Origin: Rhopalosiphum padi
Lineage: Eukaryota; Arthropoda; Insecta; Hemiptera; Aphididae
Direction of reading: 5' to 3'
NCBI RefSeq assembly: GCF_020882245.1
Contig: NC_083599.1
Span: 52,168,748 to 52,232,747 of the forward strand
DNA: 64,000 bases
The notes under the pieces were generated by a model. It did no database searches. It was not told the DNA's origin and worked only from the letters and a program-made list of their open reading frames with translations. A program made the position numbers and the translations under genes. Below are positions 49,201 to 61,600 of the stretch, one piece after another (position 1 is the first letter of the stretch; every line of letters begins with the position of its first letter).

Positions 49201-52200
49201 ACATTTTTCGGATGAAAGGAGCTCCGCCAATTTCGATTTATACACATCAACATAAGCGAACAACAAACGCCCACTGTAACGACTAACGGGGAGATTTTCG
49301 CCTGCTTAAAGATAAATATTTATTTATTGAATTGAAATTATAATACCTATTTACGTTTAATAACGATCCGCCTGAATAGTCAGGTAATAATTATGTAGGT
49401 GTCATCTACCTATTAATATCTGCCATTTCATGAAAAACCAAAATACCAATACGTTTCAGAGCATATTTTAAGAATTTTTTACTAGGTGGCACTATCACTA
49501 TATATAACGAAATAATAATTATAATTATGTGCCTCCAAACTTGGGGTATGGGGTACAGTGCACATTCATTAACCACAGGGTGGCACTCATACAACCTAAT
49601 TTTTATGTTAAAATATACTCTGATACGTAAGTATAATAATAATAATAAAAATATAATACTAATACTAAAAATTATAGAATATAATACTTTCATGACGAAA
49701 AACGTGCATTTTTAGAACAATTTTTGTCGTTGCATTAACTATAAATTAATTAATTTCCAATTTTAAAACATCGTAAGAATTTTTTTAATGTTAAAAAAAG
49801 TTTTTATATTATATTGATATTCTGAAAATTGTATAGTTATGAAAAAGTTGATAATTAATGTTGTCACTATTTTTGTTGTAAGATGTATTATTTAACATAC
49901 AGCTATTACTATTATGACTATAAAAATTAAAAAGCATAGATTCTTATACATTAAATAATAAAAGGTATACCATTTTCGCGTATTTAATAATATGTAGTAA
50001 AATTCGTGATTATTTACAAAAAATAGGTAAAAATAAAAGTTCATTATTAAAAATTTTTTTTCATAATTATTTATGCATCGTATACCAAACAAAACGTAAA
50101 ATATATTTAAAAATTTAATTAGGTATAAATGTAAAATAAATAGTTTATTATTAGAAGTTTCTTATAGACGAAATATTAATTTATAACTTCATTAGATTTT
50201 GAATATAGTATAAAAATATATTTTAATATCAATTCAATATGCAATAAATAATAATCGTTGAATAAGTGTGCAGAAAATAATGTTTTCATTGCCTTGACAC
50301 TATTACGATTCGTAAAGATAACTCACAAAAAAATCCAAAAGTATAAAAAGAAAAAAATATACAATTGCACGAAAATCTATGCTCTAGTTATGGTCATGGA
50401 CTCGAAATAGTGAAATTTGTATGAAAATAAGTCTAAGAGGGGATAACTGTCTCTACTTACTCCCTCTCGAGGACGCCCTTGCGGATGCCCATCTATTTTC
50501 ATAATGTCCACCATTTGTAGACACAAGTTTTAAGTAGAAAAAAAAAAAAGTTCAATATTAGACAGTACAGTACATGCCTATATAAATATAAGTATATAAT
50601 ATATTGTTTATACATTATACACTGGGTTTAAGTATACTTGAGCCATTATCTTCTTCTCTTTTATATCGCATGTTGGATTTTTTTTTATGACATTTGCGGT
50701 CAGAGTATGGCGTCGAGTGGTCATTATTGATTTATAATTTACAATAAATCATATTTTATCGGTCTTTATGTTTATGTTTTGCAACAATACATGGGTAATT
50801 TGCATTTAATAAAACTCATATATAATAATGGCATTCACTGCATTTGCAACTATGTACAAACGAAATTAAACCACTAGATTTTTTTTCTCCAAAACCACGT
50901 TAAGATTAATGTGTATAGCATAATATTTAAAAGAGAATATAATATTAGACATTATATTGCAATAATAATATATAATTTATTGGTCACGTGAGATCTGCTC
51001 ATTTACCGTGATAGTATATTATTATGTATTGTTTATTGTAGATAATTTATTTATTCAAATTTTAAATAGTACGTGCTGTAGTGAATGTGACTTATTGGTT
51101 AAAGTTGCACTATATGTAAATATTCATTATTGATATTGACGTTTACATAGTTATATGGGAGGTATAGGTATTGACTATTAGTGTATTTTTTTCTTCAAGT
51201 TTTATCATCCTAGATTACGGAAAAGTTACACTATTAATAATAATAATAATAATAATAACACTGTAATCAATATAGGTACAACGTACATCGTACATTCATT
51301 GCTCCCGCACAAAATCTAAAATAAAATTATATCAGAGTTTACGATATGTTATTACTTATTATGAATTATAATTGACATTATCTGTGTTTTTACTTGTCCA
51401 CGTTGACATTTATTTACGATATTTCAATTTGTCTGTGATATATATTATCATTGATTATTTTTAACTTTTTTAAACAAAATCATAAAACTCAAATATTGTG
51501 AAAAATCCAATGAGGCAACGTAAAACAGCAAATAATATTCTAATCTTTAAATCTTACAATAAGTGAATAATTCTCTAATTTGAAACTGACAACACAAAAT
51601 TGATTCTGCTGAATAACGCAAATTTGATATGTCTTGCATAGCTTAGATTTTGAAAAAAAAGTTCGCTGAAATCGATTTAATCAACCGTATAACATTTTTA
51701 ATGACAAATACGGTTAATAGTTAACAGAAAATCACAATACGTTTTAGGTTTTAGTGATGAAGAAGAAAAAAATTCTTATCAAATTAAAAAAAAAATCCAT
51801 GTTATAAATTATATTTAAAAAAAAATTGACACTTTAATAATAATAATATTATGATAATATAATACTACATTATTATGAAGTATTCATTAATCGTACTAGT
51901 CGATCATTTTTTGATACTATCTTACCCGACATATTGCATTATATTATTTGATAATATATATAGCCACGCTAAACTATACCATTTAGTATAGGCATATATT
52001 ATTGACAATATTGTAATTCGTCATATTTAATAGTTATATGATTGATTTGCACTATATTAAGGATGTTATCTTTCATTATTTTTAAACGGGAAATTTATCG
52101 TTGTAGCATCTAACAAAAGGCACGCTAATTCTTTATTTTTAACAGGCTTAAAAATATAAACTTTTAATTAGTGAAGTGAAAAGTTTAAAATAAAAATGTA

Positions 52201-53062
52201 ATAAGCAAGAAACAACGAAATTACTATCGACGATTAAAAAACGGAATAATGTTTTGTATTATGTTGTATGGCGAATAGTATAAATAGTAATGTAAAACTT
52301 AAAATTCCTTTAAAACCAAAAGAAACAAATATAATTCTTAAAGTAAAACATAAAGATAATATCATACTTGCAGATAATATTTAAGAAACACATATTAAAC
52401 TTGTACACGGTGGACTCACTCCGGCGACCAACAACTTCGACTCGTGTGTCAACCCAAACATAATTTTGTAGGTACTCGTGATAGAAATACTATATAATAT
52501 ATTATAATGCACTAGATATATACCGATCGTAATTGTGTACGGTAGCCGAAAAAAAATTTTTCAGCCATCCTAACATCCTGTCATTCCTATTTTCCCTTCA
52601 AACTCGCCGTATTTACGCCTGTAAGTTATTATTATAGTATATACTACATAAACTCTCACGTTGCTGTGTGCGGAGGATTTAAGAGATCACAGTCAGGCGG
52701 CAACAGGTGCAGCGGCCTACCGGATCGGCGAGAATAATCGCGACATAAGATCGTCGAGCGGTGTGTGATGTAATATATATATATATAAATATAAACCTAC
52801 TCGTATAATATAATATAATATGGGCATACACACTATATATAGATGATGTATTGAAGGGGACGCGAAATTGAAACGTATTAGCCAAACGCATTGTTATAAT
52901 ATCTACGTGTGTACGCCGTATATAGAGATTGCGTTGACGTGGAAATTATATTATACTCGTACATATACATATTATACGTTATATATAATATATATTATAT
53001 ACATATATGCATACGTATATTCGACGATATTTTTTTCACTGTATCACACGAAGTGACCCACG
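46265..53062. other. AT-rich DNA, no gene recognised
   Basis: No exon of a known family is visible on either strand. A likely hAT-type end (TTTACATACGCCACTG, about 46919-46934) is present without an obvious partner. A transposon-like end with GCGGATGCCC lies near 50480. ATA/TAA microsatellites occur at 48844-48870 and about 51232-51258, and a TA tract near 49100. The 60-133 codon open frames in this stretch look like chance. Confidence 0.4.
48844..48870. repeat. (ATA)n microsatellite
   Basis: About nine ATA/TAA units, continuing imperfectly as TTAATAATG. It produces poly-Ile stretches in overlapping open frames, which is why those are not called as genes. Confidence 0.85.
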
Positions 53063-53325
53063 CATGGGCGCCCGCAGGAAATTTATCAGGGAGGGGCATA
53101 ATGACATTAAACACCAAAAAATATATTAAAAAATGTTTAATCCTTGTGAACTATATAAAATGTGTTAGAATTATATGAAATCAAATACCAACCCCACACA
53201 CTAAAGTAAAAATATCGATGAAATTTTTATAAACCAAAATAAAAGTTAAAATGTTCAACATTCTATTTTAATTCCAAGGAGGAGGGCAAATGCCCCGCCT
53301 AGCCCCCCCCCTCCAGGCGCCTATG
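53063..53325. mobile_element. 263-bp hAT-like MITE with perfect 8-bp target duplication
   Basis: Ends are CATGGGCGCCCGCAGG and CTCCAGGCGCCTATG, inverted repeats with a few changes. The 8-bp duplication GACCCACG is exact at 53055-53062 and 53326-53333. The interior has no ORF but carries GGAGGGGC near the left end and CCCCCCCCCTCC near the right. It belongs to a different end-family from the CAGTGG elements at 40-44 kb. Confidence 0.88.
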
Positions 53326-53333
53326 GACCCACG

Positions 53334-56300
53334 ACTTATCTATATATATATATATATATATATATATAGGACATGTATATATTATGTACGTATATATATA
53401 TCAAACATGTGTCGTTCATCAATCATACAACGAAAAACGATGAAAATCAATAACTGGAAACTATATAATTTATGTTTGTATTGATTATAAGTGATGTTCG
53501 AAAATATCATTCGTCTTATATTATTTTCAGTCGTCCGCGATGATTCGACTGCAATACATCCGTCTGTCTGCACACGCAGTTTGCAGTCTCGTCTCATACA
53601 TCGTCTGTCTCTATAGTATATAATATAATGTCTCGTCTCGTCTGTGTCTATATGGATAGGTATGCGCACCGTATAACATATAATGTTATACACAACGGTA
53701 TCATATATTATACTAATGGAAGGCTATTAGTAGTACCTGTGCAGTGCGCAAAGATAAGAGATCGCCGACGGCCGTGGTGGCGAAGGTGGAGTCTGTTGGG
53801 GAGGGGTGAGGGGGGTGAGAAAGGACCGAAAATAATATACATTCCCTACACAGACAGATATCCCTCGAAAGCAGTGAGTGTTGTTTCGGGATTTTACCAG
53901 TGAACGCGCGTGCAGATGAATATTGGGTAAAGATAATCTTGAGGTCTCGAATCGTCTCCCTTTACTAAGTAGCAGTATAATGTTCCAATGATGTAGTATA
54001 CACATAATAATAATATACGTACGTGGGGTCGAGAATCGATTAATATCCGTCTACCCGTATAAATAGCGAGATCTTCGGCGGTAATATTTCAACGTTTTTC
54101 TTTAAATTTCCGTAAATTGATTGAGTAATAAATTTGTTTTCTTTTAGGATTCGTATATGTACGCAATGTACACGCTTGTAGATGGTATATCTATAACGTA
54201 TCCTTAGACATATTTTATTATATTGTATGAGGACGACGTCAGAACGCGCGGGCATTGTATACATGTACACACGCTATTCGACGCGAACTTCTTTCACAGT
54301 ATTCACTGCGCGTCCCCTATAGCGCGAGCATCACTCGCACAGACATACCGCACATATACATATTATTATAATATAATTTATTTAAAATATTGTACATTAT
54401 ATACCTGTATAAAGCGGACAGACCGCTCGGACTGCAGACTGGGGAAGCTGTACGAGGTATACATTATTATGCGGCCCTACAATATTCGGAGGTTTCGAAG
54501 AACCGGCACAATGCGCGCCAAAGATCTATACGCGATCCAAAGAAATGCGTACCTATATATATATATTATGTCGTTTTGAGGTCAACGAACACAATTTTTC
54601 TGTCTCTCTTTTTATTCCGTTTATTTTTTCCCACGAATTGTCCTCGACCATAGGAAATATATTACGCACAAACAAGAGTATATACAATAAATAATAATAT
54701 AATATGATCTACAATTGTTTTTCGCGATGCACGAGTCGCATGTGTTAGTAATTTTCACGCGGTAACAAACACATTTGTTTATTAGGCGAAATAGCAGACA
54801 GTGGTATAATCTATAGTATTTCAGCCACTGTTTCCACACGCAAAATGTCACTGACCAACAGTATATACTTGCCTACACATATAGGTATAATGGAGATTTT
54901 AAAGGTAAATAATCACATATTTTCATGAAAAGTACGCTAAACGTTTATTGAATTACTCTATTATAAATGTATTATAAATTTTATGACGTTCCAAAACAAT
55001 ATTTTGCGAGGTACTTTCATTTCAGTCATTTCAGTGGTGATTTGTAATTATTTAAAATTATGTACATGAATAATTTGGTCCTCCAACTTCGTCCAGCTGA
55101 TTACAAAAAATATTCCGATGTGAATCATTAGGGTAATTTTGGTGACCATCAAATTGTTAAAAAAACATTCATATTTTTTTAAGGTAATAAGTATATCATC
55201 AGTGTAATTTGGTAATTATTCATAATAATAAAGTATAGTTTTTTATATTTATTTTATCATTTTGAGTATTTAAAACGTTTTTAAATAGCGCAATATATTA
55301 GAATAATAATGTATATATAATATGTCGCAAGACCCGAAAAATTATCAATTTATATAAATTAGCTTCAAAGTATTTTCTAAAGAAAAAATAATGAATCATA
55401 TTATGTATACCTATTAAAATAATAATTGCGTATTAGTAAATATTGTTTTTGAAATTACGATTATATGCGGCCATAACGATAAAATCTCTAAATTATAGTT
55501 TTATCGTAAACTTTTATTTTTTTACGTAAACGCAATATTATTATTGCGCTTCGTTGTTCGCCGCAGGTAATTTTAGTATTTAAGATATGAATATAAATAT
55601 GTATTAGTCATCAATAAAAAAAATTACATTAAAACCAAGGACTTTACAATTATTACGATGGCGATGACGGCGGCGTAATAGTTAGGTACTTTATATATAC
55701 TCGTAATATTACTTCACGGTAAAATAATATTTATATAAATATATATAACTATTAAAATAAATATAAATATACCTTTAATATGGATATTATTGTGTATGTA
55801 AGACTTGTATTTTAGAGTGTGTTATTTTTGGAGTTTTAAATTTTGGATTTAGTTGACTAGAAATCTAATTCAATACATATGAACATCTGTTCGATAAAAT
55901 TTAAGCCTTATTGGATATAATTAACAGATCGCACTTTAATCTTGATTTTAATAGAAAAGTAAAAAATTTGTTTCATTGTCGTGTAGGTACCAACTACCAA
56001 TTGAGGTTTAAAAACTAAAAAAATTACACAAAAATGTTATTGTGGTAATATAATTTAAAAATATAAATTATATTTATTCGTTAAGATAACCCTTACTTGT
56101 GAAACGAAGAAAACATCTGTATTTTTTAAAAAGTGTATAGCATTTATATGACTATTTTCAGTTAAATTTTAAATAATATAAAAATCTTTAACGTCATTAT
56201 TATAATATTATATATTTTCCTTGCTAAATGTAGAACCCGTTTAATTTTATATAACTAATATTTTTAAGAGTGTTACAAATAAATTTAAACAGTATTTAAA

Positions 56301-57159
56301 AAATTAAAACACAAATATATGTTATTTTTTAATAAGTAATTTATTCTTAATGAACATTTTAATATTTTTAATGTGTTTTTATTAATTAAAGTCGACATCC
56401 TGTGTAGTTTTCTTGGTTTTACAAGAACGGATTAATTCAATAAAAAAGTTTAAGGATGTATATTTTTTGGAAAATATACGGTACTAATGCACTTAGATAC
56501 ACTTAAAGTTAATATAATATTAACGAATATTTTGTTATTTTAAAATTAAAGCAAGAATACATAAAAAAAAAAATGTTTACACTTTTTATAAAATATCGGC
56601 TTAGGTTAATTTTTGTTCATTTCACAAGTAATGGGTTTAACATAATTAATGAACAGAATGATGTATTTTTAAATAAATTTAAATATTTATTACTAAATTA
56701 CTAGAATAATGTTTTTATACAATTTTTTTTTTTAATTGTACGCTAATGAAACAAGTTTTTCATAAAATGTTGAGCTCAAATAAGTACCTATACTTCTATT
56801 AATTATTTTTAATTGAGCTCAAATTGTAATAGTCAGCTTTTTAGATTTGCTGTAGTATATTTCCAGCCAATACTCCTTAATATTTGACTTAAAGTTATCA
56901 CATCATATAAATAACAGACATGGTAAGTAGCAAGTACTAATAAAAAGCAGTGGTATTTCGAAGATGTATTTACGGTATACCTGTTTAATATATTATACTA
57001 TCTGTCCATTTGTGTTAAAATTCGATTTTTCACACGTTGTACTCGTATAATTACAAATAAACTTATACATAAAAATATACCAATATTTATGTGACAGTTT
57101 TTTCGCTATATTATGTAGCCCATAGATATAATATATATTGGGGATTATATAAGACCATA
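53334..57159. other. Non-coding DNA with TA microsatellite and CpG-rich patches
   Basis: GC-elevated patches occur near 53.56-53.9 and 54.23-54.56 kb. They carry open frames of up to 118 codons with no recognisable family. From 54.9 to 57.1 kb the sequence is AT-rich. Two identical palindromes, TTGAGCTCAA, occur 43 bp apart at 56770-56779 and 56813-56822. No gene is supported. Confidence 0.35.
53341..53368. repeat. (TA)n microsatellite beside a MITE
   Basis: Fourteen uninterrupted TA units beginning seven bases after the right target duplication of the MITE at 53063-53325. Confidence 0.9.
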
Positions 57160-58680
57160 TTTTTTTTTTCTTTATTATTACATAAACACTCATACAAATA
57201 ACAATAAAGAAATATATCTACTCCTTTAAGCCTAAGCTTGTGGCGGAGTAGAGAGTTAACATAACATAAAAACACCTATATGAGATGCCTAAAATTTAGA
57301 TATAAAATAAATAAAATAAAATATAAAATAAAAATAAAATAAGAATACTACAACTGTAACATCATAATATGAAATCAAAATAAAATAAATATGATTACAT
57401 TATATAGCATACGATTAACAAAATAAAAATTAATACAATAGTATAGATACAATAATGGTACTAATTAGCAAAAAAATCATATTTAATTAATTTAAGATTA
57501 CATAAGATTGAAATAAATAGAAATAGAAATTAAGAGTATATTTTTGAAACTGCAAATTCAGATTGTTAACATAATTGAATATAATGAAATATACTAATAT
57601 AATTTTTATAAATAACTAAAAGAGAGAATATAAAAAAATTTACAAATTTAAAATTCCTTTGCCTCATTTCAATTCAAAAAATATGAGTTTTATTTGTTTA
57701 GGGAGTCATTAATTCATAAAATAACCATTTATAGACTAATTTTTTCCTATTCATTACTCCCTCATGAATATTTTTTTTGTATAGTAATTGCATTTGATTG
57801 AAATACGTTGCACCCAAATAATCAATAAAAGATTGTCCAAAGGACTTATTTTAGAGTATTTTACAGATATATTGTAGGCTCTATGCTCTCTAATATGTGA
57901 AAAATTTGTGTTGTCTATGGGGTTCATACTTTTTTTTATTATAAATAAAATTGCAAATTTTTTTTATAGGTATCTTATAGGAAGAATTCCTAAATGTATG
58001 TAATTCATTTTTGTTGAGCCAACTAAAGATTTTTTATGTAAAATTATTCTTAGAACGTTATTTTGATTTGATTGAAGAGGTTTTAAAAAACTTTCTTTGA
58101 CACCTCCCCAAACTAGAATGCCATACTGGAATATGGATTGATAAAATGAAAAATAGACAGTACGTAGAGTTTGTAAAGGTAATATGTCTTTAAGTTTAAC
58201 AAATTTGTGTAAAATATAACGGAGTTTTCCCAATAAATTGTTAATATGGTGGTTCCACCTTAGATTATTATCAAAAATAATACACAAATAACGAATTTTT
58301 GATATTAGATTAATTGGTTTACATACTTGCATATTGCAAATCAATTGATTTTCGCAGTTATGTATTATTAAAGGAAAGTCGTCACTACTGGTCTTATTAA
58401 TTGATAGCTTCACATACGTTGTTTTATCCGAATTTATTTTTAAACCCAGTTCACTTATGCATTTGTGTGATAAGTTTAGACCTTTAGTGGCTTTAAGGTG
58501 AACCTCTTACCAAGATTTACCCGAGAATAACAGATAAGTGTCATCAGCGTAGGTCACAATTTTGCCATCGATATCTAAGTCACAAACTGCATTAATATAA
58601 AGTATGAACAAAACGGGACCTAAAACACTGCCTTGCCATATAATTCGACATTTTTCATGAGATAATCTAATTTTTATTTA
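57160..58680 (-). mobile_element. 5'-truncated non-LTR retrotransposon (LINE)
   Basis: On the minus strand the element ends in AATAATAAAG followed by an A-rich tail (57160-57170), the usual LINE 3' end. About 0.6 kb of 3' non-coding sequence precedes the tail and includes a CTACTCC/GGAGTAG stem at about 57220-57256 and tandem AAATA-rich repeats. Upstream of that are reverse-transcriptase remnants (57754-58680). Similarity fades near 58680, so the 5' part (endonuclease and most of the reverse transcriptase) is missing, as in abortive target-primed reverse transcription. No target duplication was found. Confidence 0.8.
57754..58680 (-). pseudogene. Reverse transcriptase C-terminal half of the LINE, inactivated
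   Basis: Translation in order gives WQGSVLGPVLFILYINAV (RT block before the catalytic site), then YADDTYLLFSG with the catalytic YADD at 58540-58551, then a premature TAA at 58507-58509. The longest intact frame follows (57964-58413, 149 codons), with GLKINSDKTTYVKLSIN just upstream in the same frame, then the RYLCIIFDNNLRWNHHINN thumb motif and SIFQYGILVWGG. A stop at 57964 and a one-base shift in an A-run separate this from a C-terminal tail (REHRAYNISVKYS, CNYYTKKIFMRE) ending near 57754. The style is that of jockey/CR1-type elements, but the clade is not certain. It is not functional. Confidence 0.8.
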
Positions 58681-61600
58681 TTAAGCAAAAATTCACGAAA
58701 ACCTCACTACTGTCGATACGGTTTTCAACGTACACGTGTGATGTACGTTTAACTATAATAATTTATATTGATAAATTAATAATGAACGTCTACACTGGCG
58801 AATAATAATAATAATAATAATATTAATTACGTAAATGATATTATTATTCCATTGAAATACTACTCGGTTCGCACAAGTGCATTTTTACTATTTTTTACTA
58901 TACACATATTAATATAGAAACGTATTTATATTGGTTTTTTTCCGACGTACTTATATATACTATCACTACTCGTAGTAGGAAGTTTATACACGCATGTATG
59001 CGTAATATACCGATGTTATTAAAATTCCAATCGATGGAGCCTATTATTGTGTGTAATATTTTGTTCGTTTTTAATAAACCACTGCAGTGGCCGGGCGCGT
59101 ATACGAATAGTAGGATACGCATTGTTAAATAATAGGGGTCCGTCCAGGGTCAGCCAAGTCGGCCCGTTTCTAAAATCCAAACAATTCGCAAATCTTGCTC
59201 GAGTCGTATATATATTACTATTATAATGCATACGAACTGTGAACCACATGTGTGCCTGTGTGCGTGTAAGTCGGCAACGCGCCCGACGCAAAAATTCAAA
59301 TTACGCGTACGCACACACATAATATAGTTAGGACATACGTTACGCGCAAAGGGTTATTGTCACGACCCCTTTCAATAAAACGCTCTCAGTCGTGTTGTTA
59401 TTAGATTTTTTTATTTTTTTTTATAAAATCATATTTCGTCCGATGAAATATCGACGATCGTTTAGTGCACCTGCAGCAGCACTGCACACTGTTATCGGGC
59501 GCGACATGTGTAATATCGTAATTAACAAACAATTTGTCAAAGCGAAAACAATATATAAATGAAATAATAAAAAAGCGAAAAGGGTTGTTTTACGACTGCG
59601 ACAATTATAAAAAAACAGACGGAGAAAGCGGAGGGGGGACAACGGCCCGGGGATTTTTTTTTTTTATATAATACGATCCACGACGATATTCAAATCGTTT
59701 CTTGTCCACCCTCGTCGCTCAGCGACGTGTCTATAAGCTCGATAAACGACCCCGCATTTGCATGGCGGATTTAGATAATCGTAAATTATGGCCAACGTGT
59801 TAATTTAATGAAATGTAACATCGAATTACGCCATACATATATATATATAATATACGTATGCGAGGAGGGCACTATTAACGGAGTCGCATTAAAGCGATTA
59901 TAATATTTATAAGTATAACGAAAATCCTTTTCTGTATAGGCCACCGCGGAGTCAAATTTGGGATGTCGACCGGATGTAATCACAGTCGGCGGTGTACAAA
60001 AGTCACAACTAAGAAAATTGAATTAAATACGCATTACACTGCTCAACGATTTTACAGATGTATCGATACGGACGCATTTTATATTATTAAGTCATATATA
60101 TGTAATTATTAATAATAATAAATATATAATATATTTTGCAAAATAAACAAAGTGATACACTGTATATATATAAAATGTAGTATAAATTAGATTGCAGCAC
60201 CCCCTATATAAGCAAAAAAATAACTTTGATTTATAATCTACAGATATAAGTAAGACGATATCTGCAACAAAAGTCAAATAATCAATAATAGACGACTGAG
60301 TCAGAAGTCATAGCTCATATTTGGATGTATAATTGTTTACTCGTAATATAAGCACAAATGCACAACAATATACCAAAGTCGGTGAAATAAATGAATATCG
60401 AATACACCATAGAGTACATATTATATGAGTATGATTTATTGCACTGCGTATATTTATGCGCTATAGAATTTTTCAGTTTATTATCATATTATTATTATTA
60501 TTATTATTATTTTTTTTTTAAGTCCTTAGGTAGTAGTATTTCCATGTCTGATAAACTTATGGCTGTAGAATTAATATAACATGACGTTTAAAATCATTTG
60601 ATATTTTTTTTTCTCGTTTAAACGGCGTCACTGCGTCAGTACAACATCCTGTTTACGCCGTACGCGCATGTACGTAATATATTTTACGTACACTATATAA
60701 TAATGTGTATACTTAATAATAACAATCATCATCGTCATACATTTTCAGTCGGAACGTACGGTGCGCGCACAAACACGAGCAAACGGAAAACGGTAATAAG
60801 GGTGAGAATGTGAGATGAATATAATACAACATACATACAGCTATATATAGAGTGTATATGTATACACTCAGTTGTGTAGTGCACACTACGACATGCGCGT
60901 ATTATATATATATATATATTTATAATCGTTCTGAGTCACAAACCGAGCAAGCGGCCTACGATGAAAAAAAAACTCCCCGTCACATTTGGTGGCGAAAAAA
61001 AGAAGGGTAAATAACGAAATTTGAAAAAAAAACACGTTTTCCCGTCGTCGTCGGCGGCGGCGGCGCGGTGTCTCTGAAACAGTAGTGTCCATAAAATGTG
61101 TATACATTATACCCGACGAAATAACAAGTATATATAACGCCCCGCGGAGATGTACTGTGTAGATAAGCAAGCGCGCGTGTGTGTGCGTGTATATTATGTA
61201 TAGTATATATGCGTATGATTATCCTCCCGTACACGATGTTACGTATCAATTTCGTTGCGAGGGGCAGATGATCCGCGTAGATAATAAATAATAAGTAGCA
61301 TGTTATTATACTACCAGAAAGGGAATACTGTATATAGGTACGCCGAAAATTTCACCCCCCCGAACGAACATCTTTTACCGGCGCGTACATAAATAAGACG
61401 TTGCGCAGAGAGCACGTTGTACCCACGCCTCTATATATATATATATATCCAATACATTAAATCTAAATAGTATATGAGTAAAAAGTAAGTATACCTCTTA
61501 CGTCGTACGATATGATATAAAATATCTACCTACCTACTCGTGTTTAGACAACGCGTGTATTTCGTGTCATCACGACGTAGGGAATTGCATTATTGAAATG

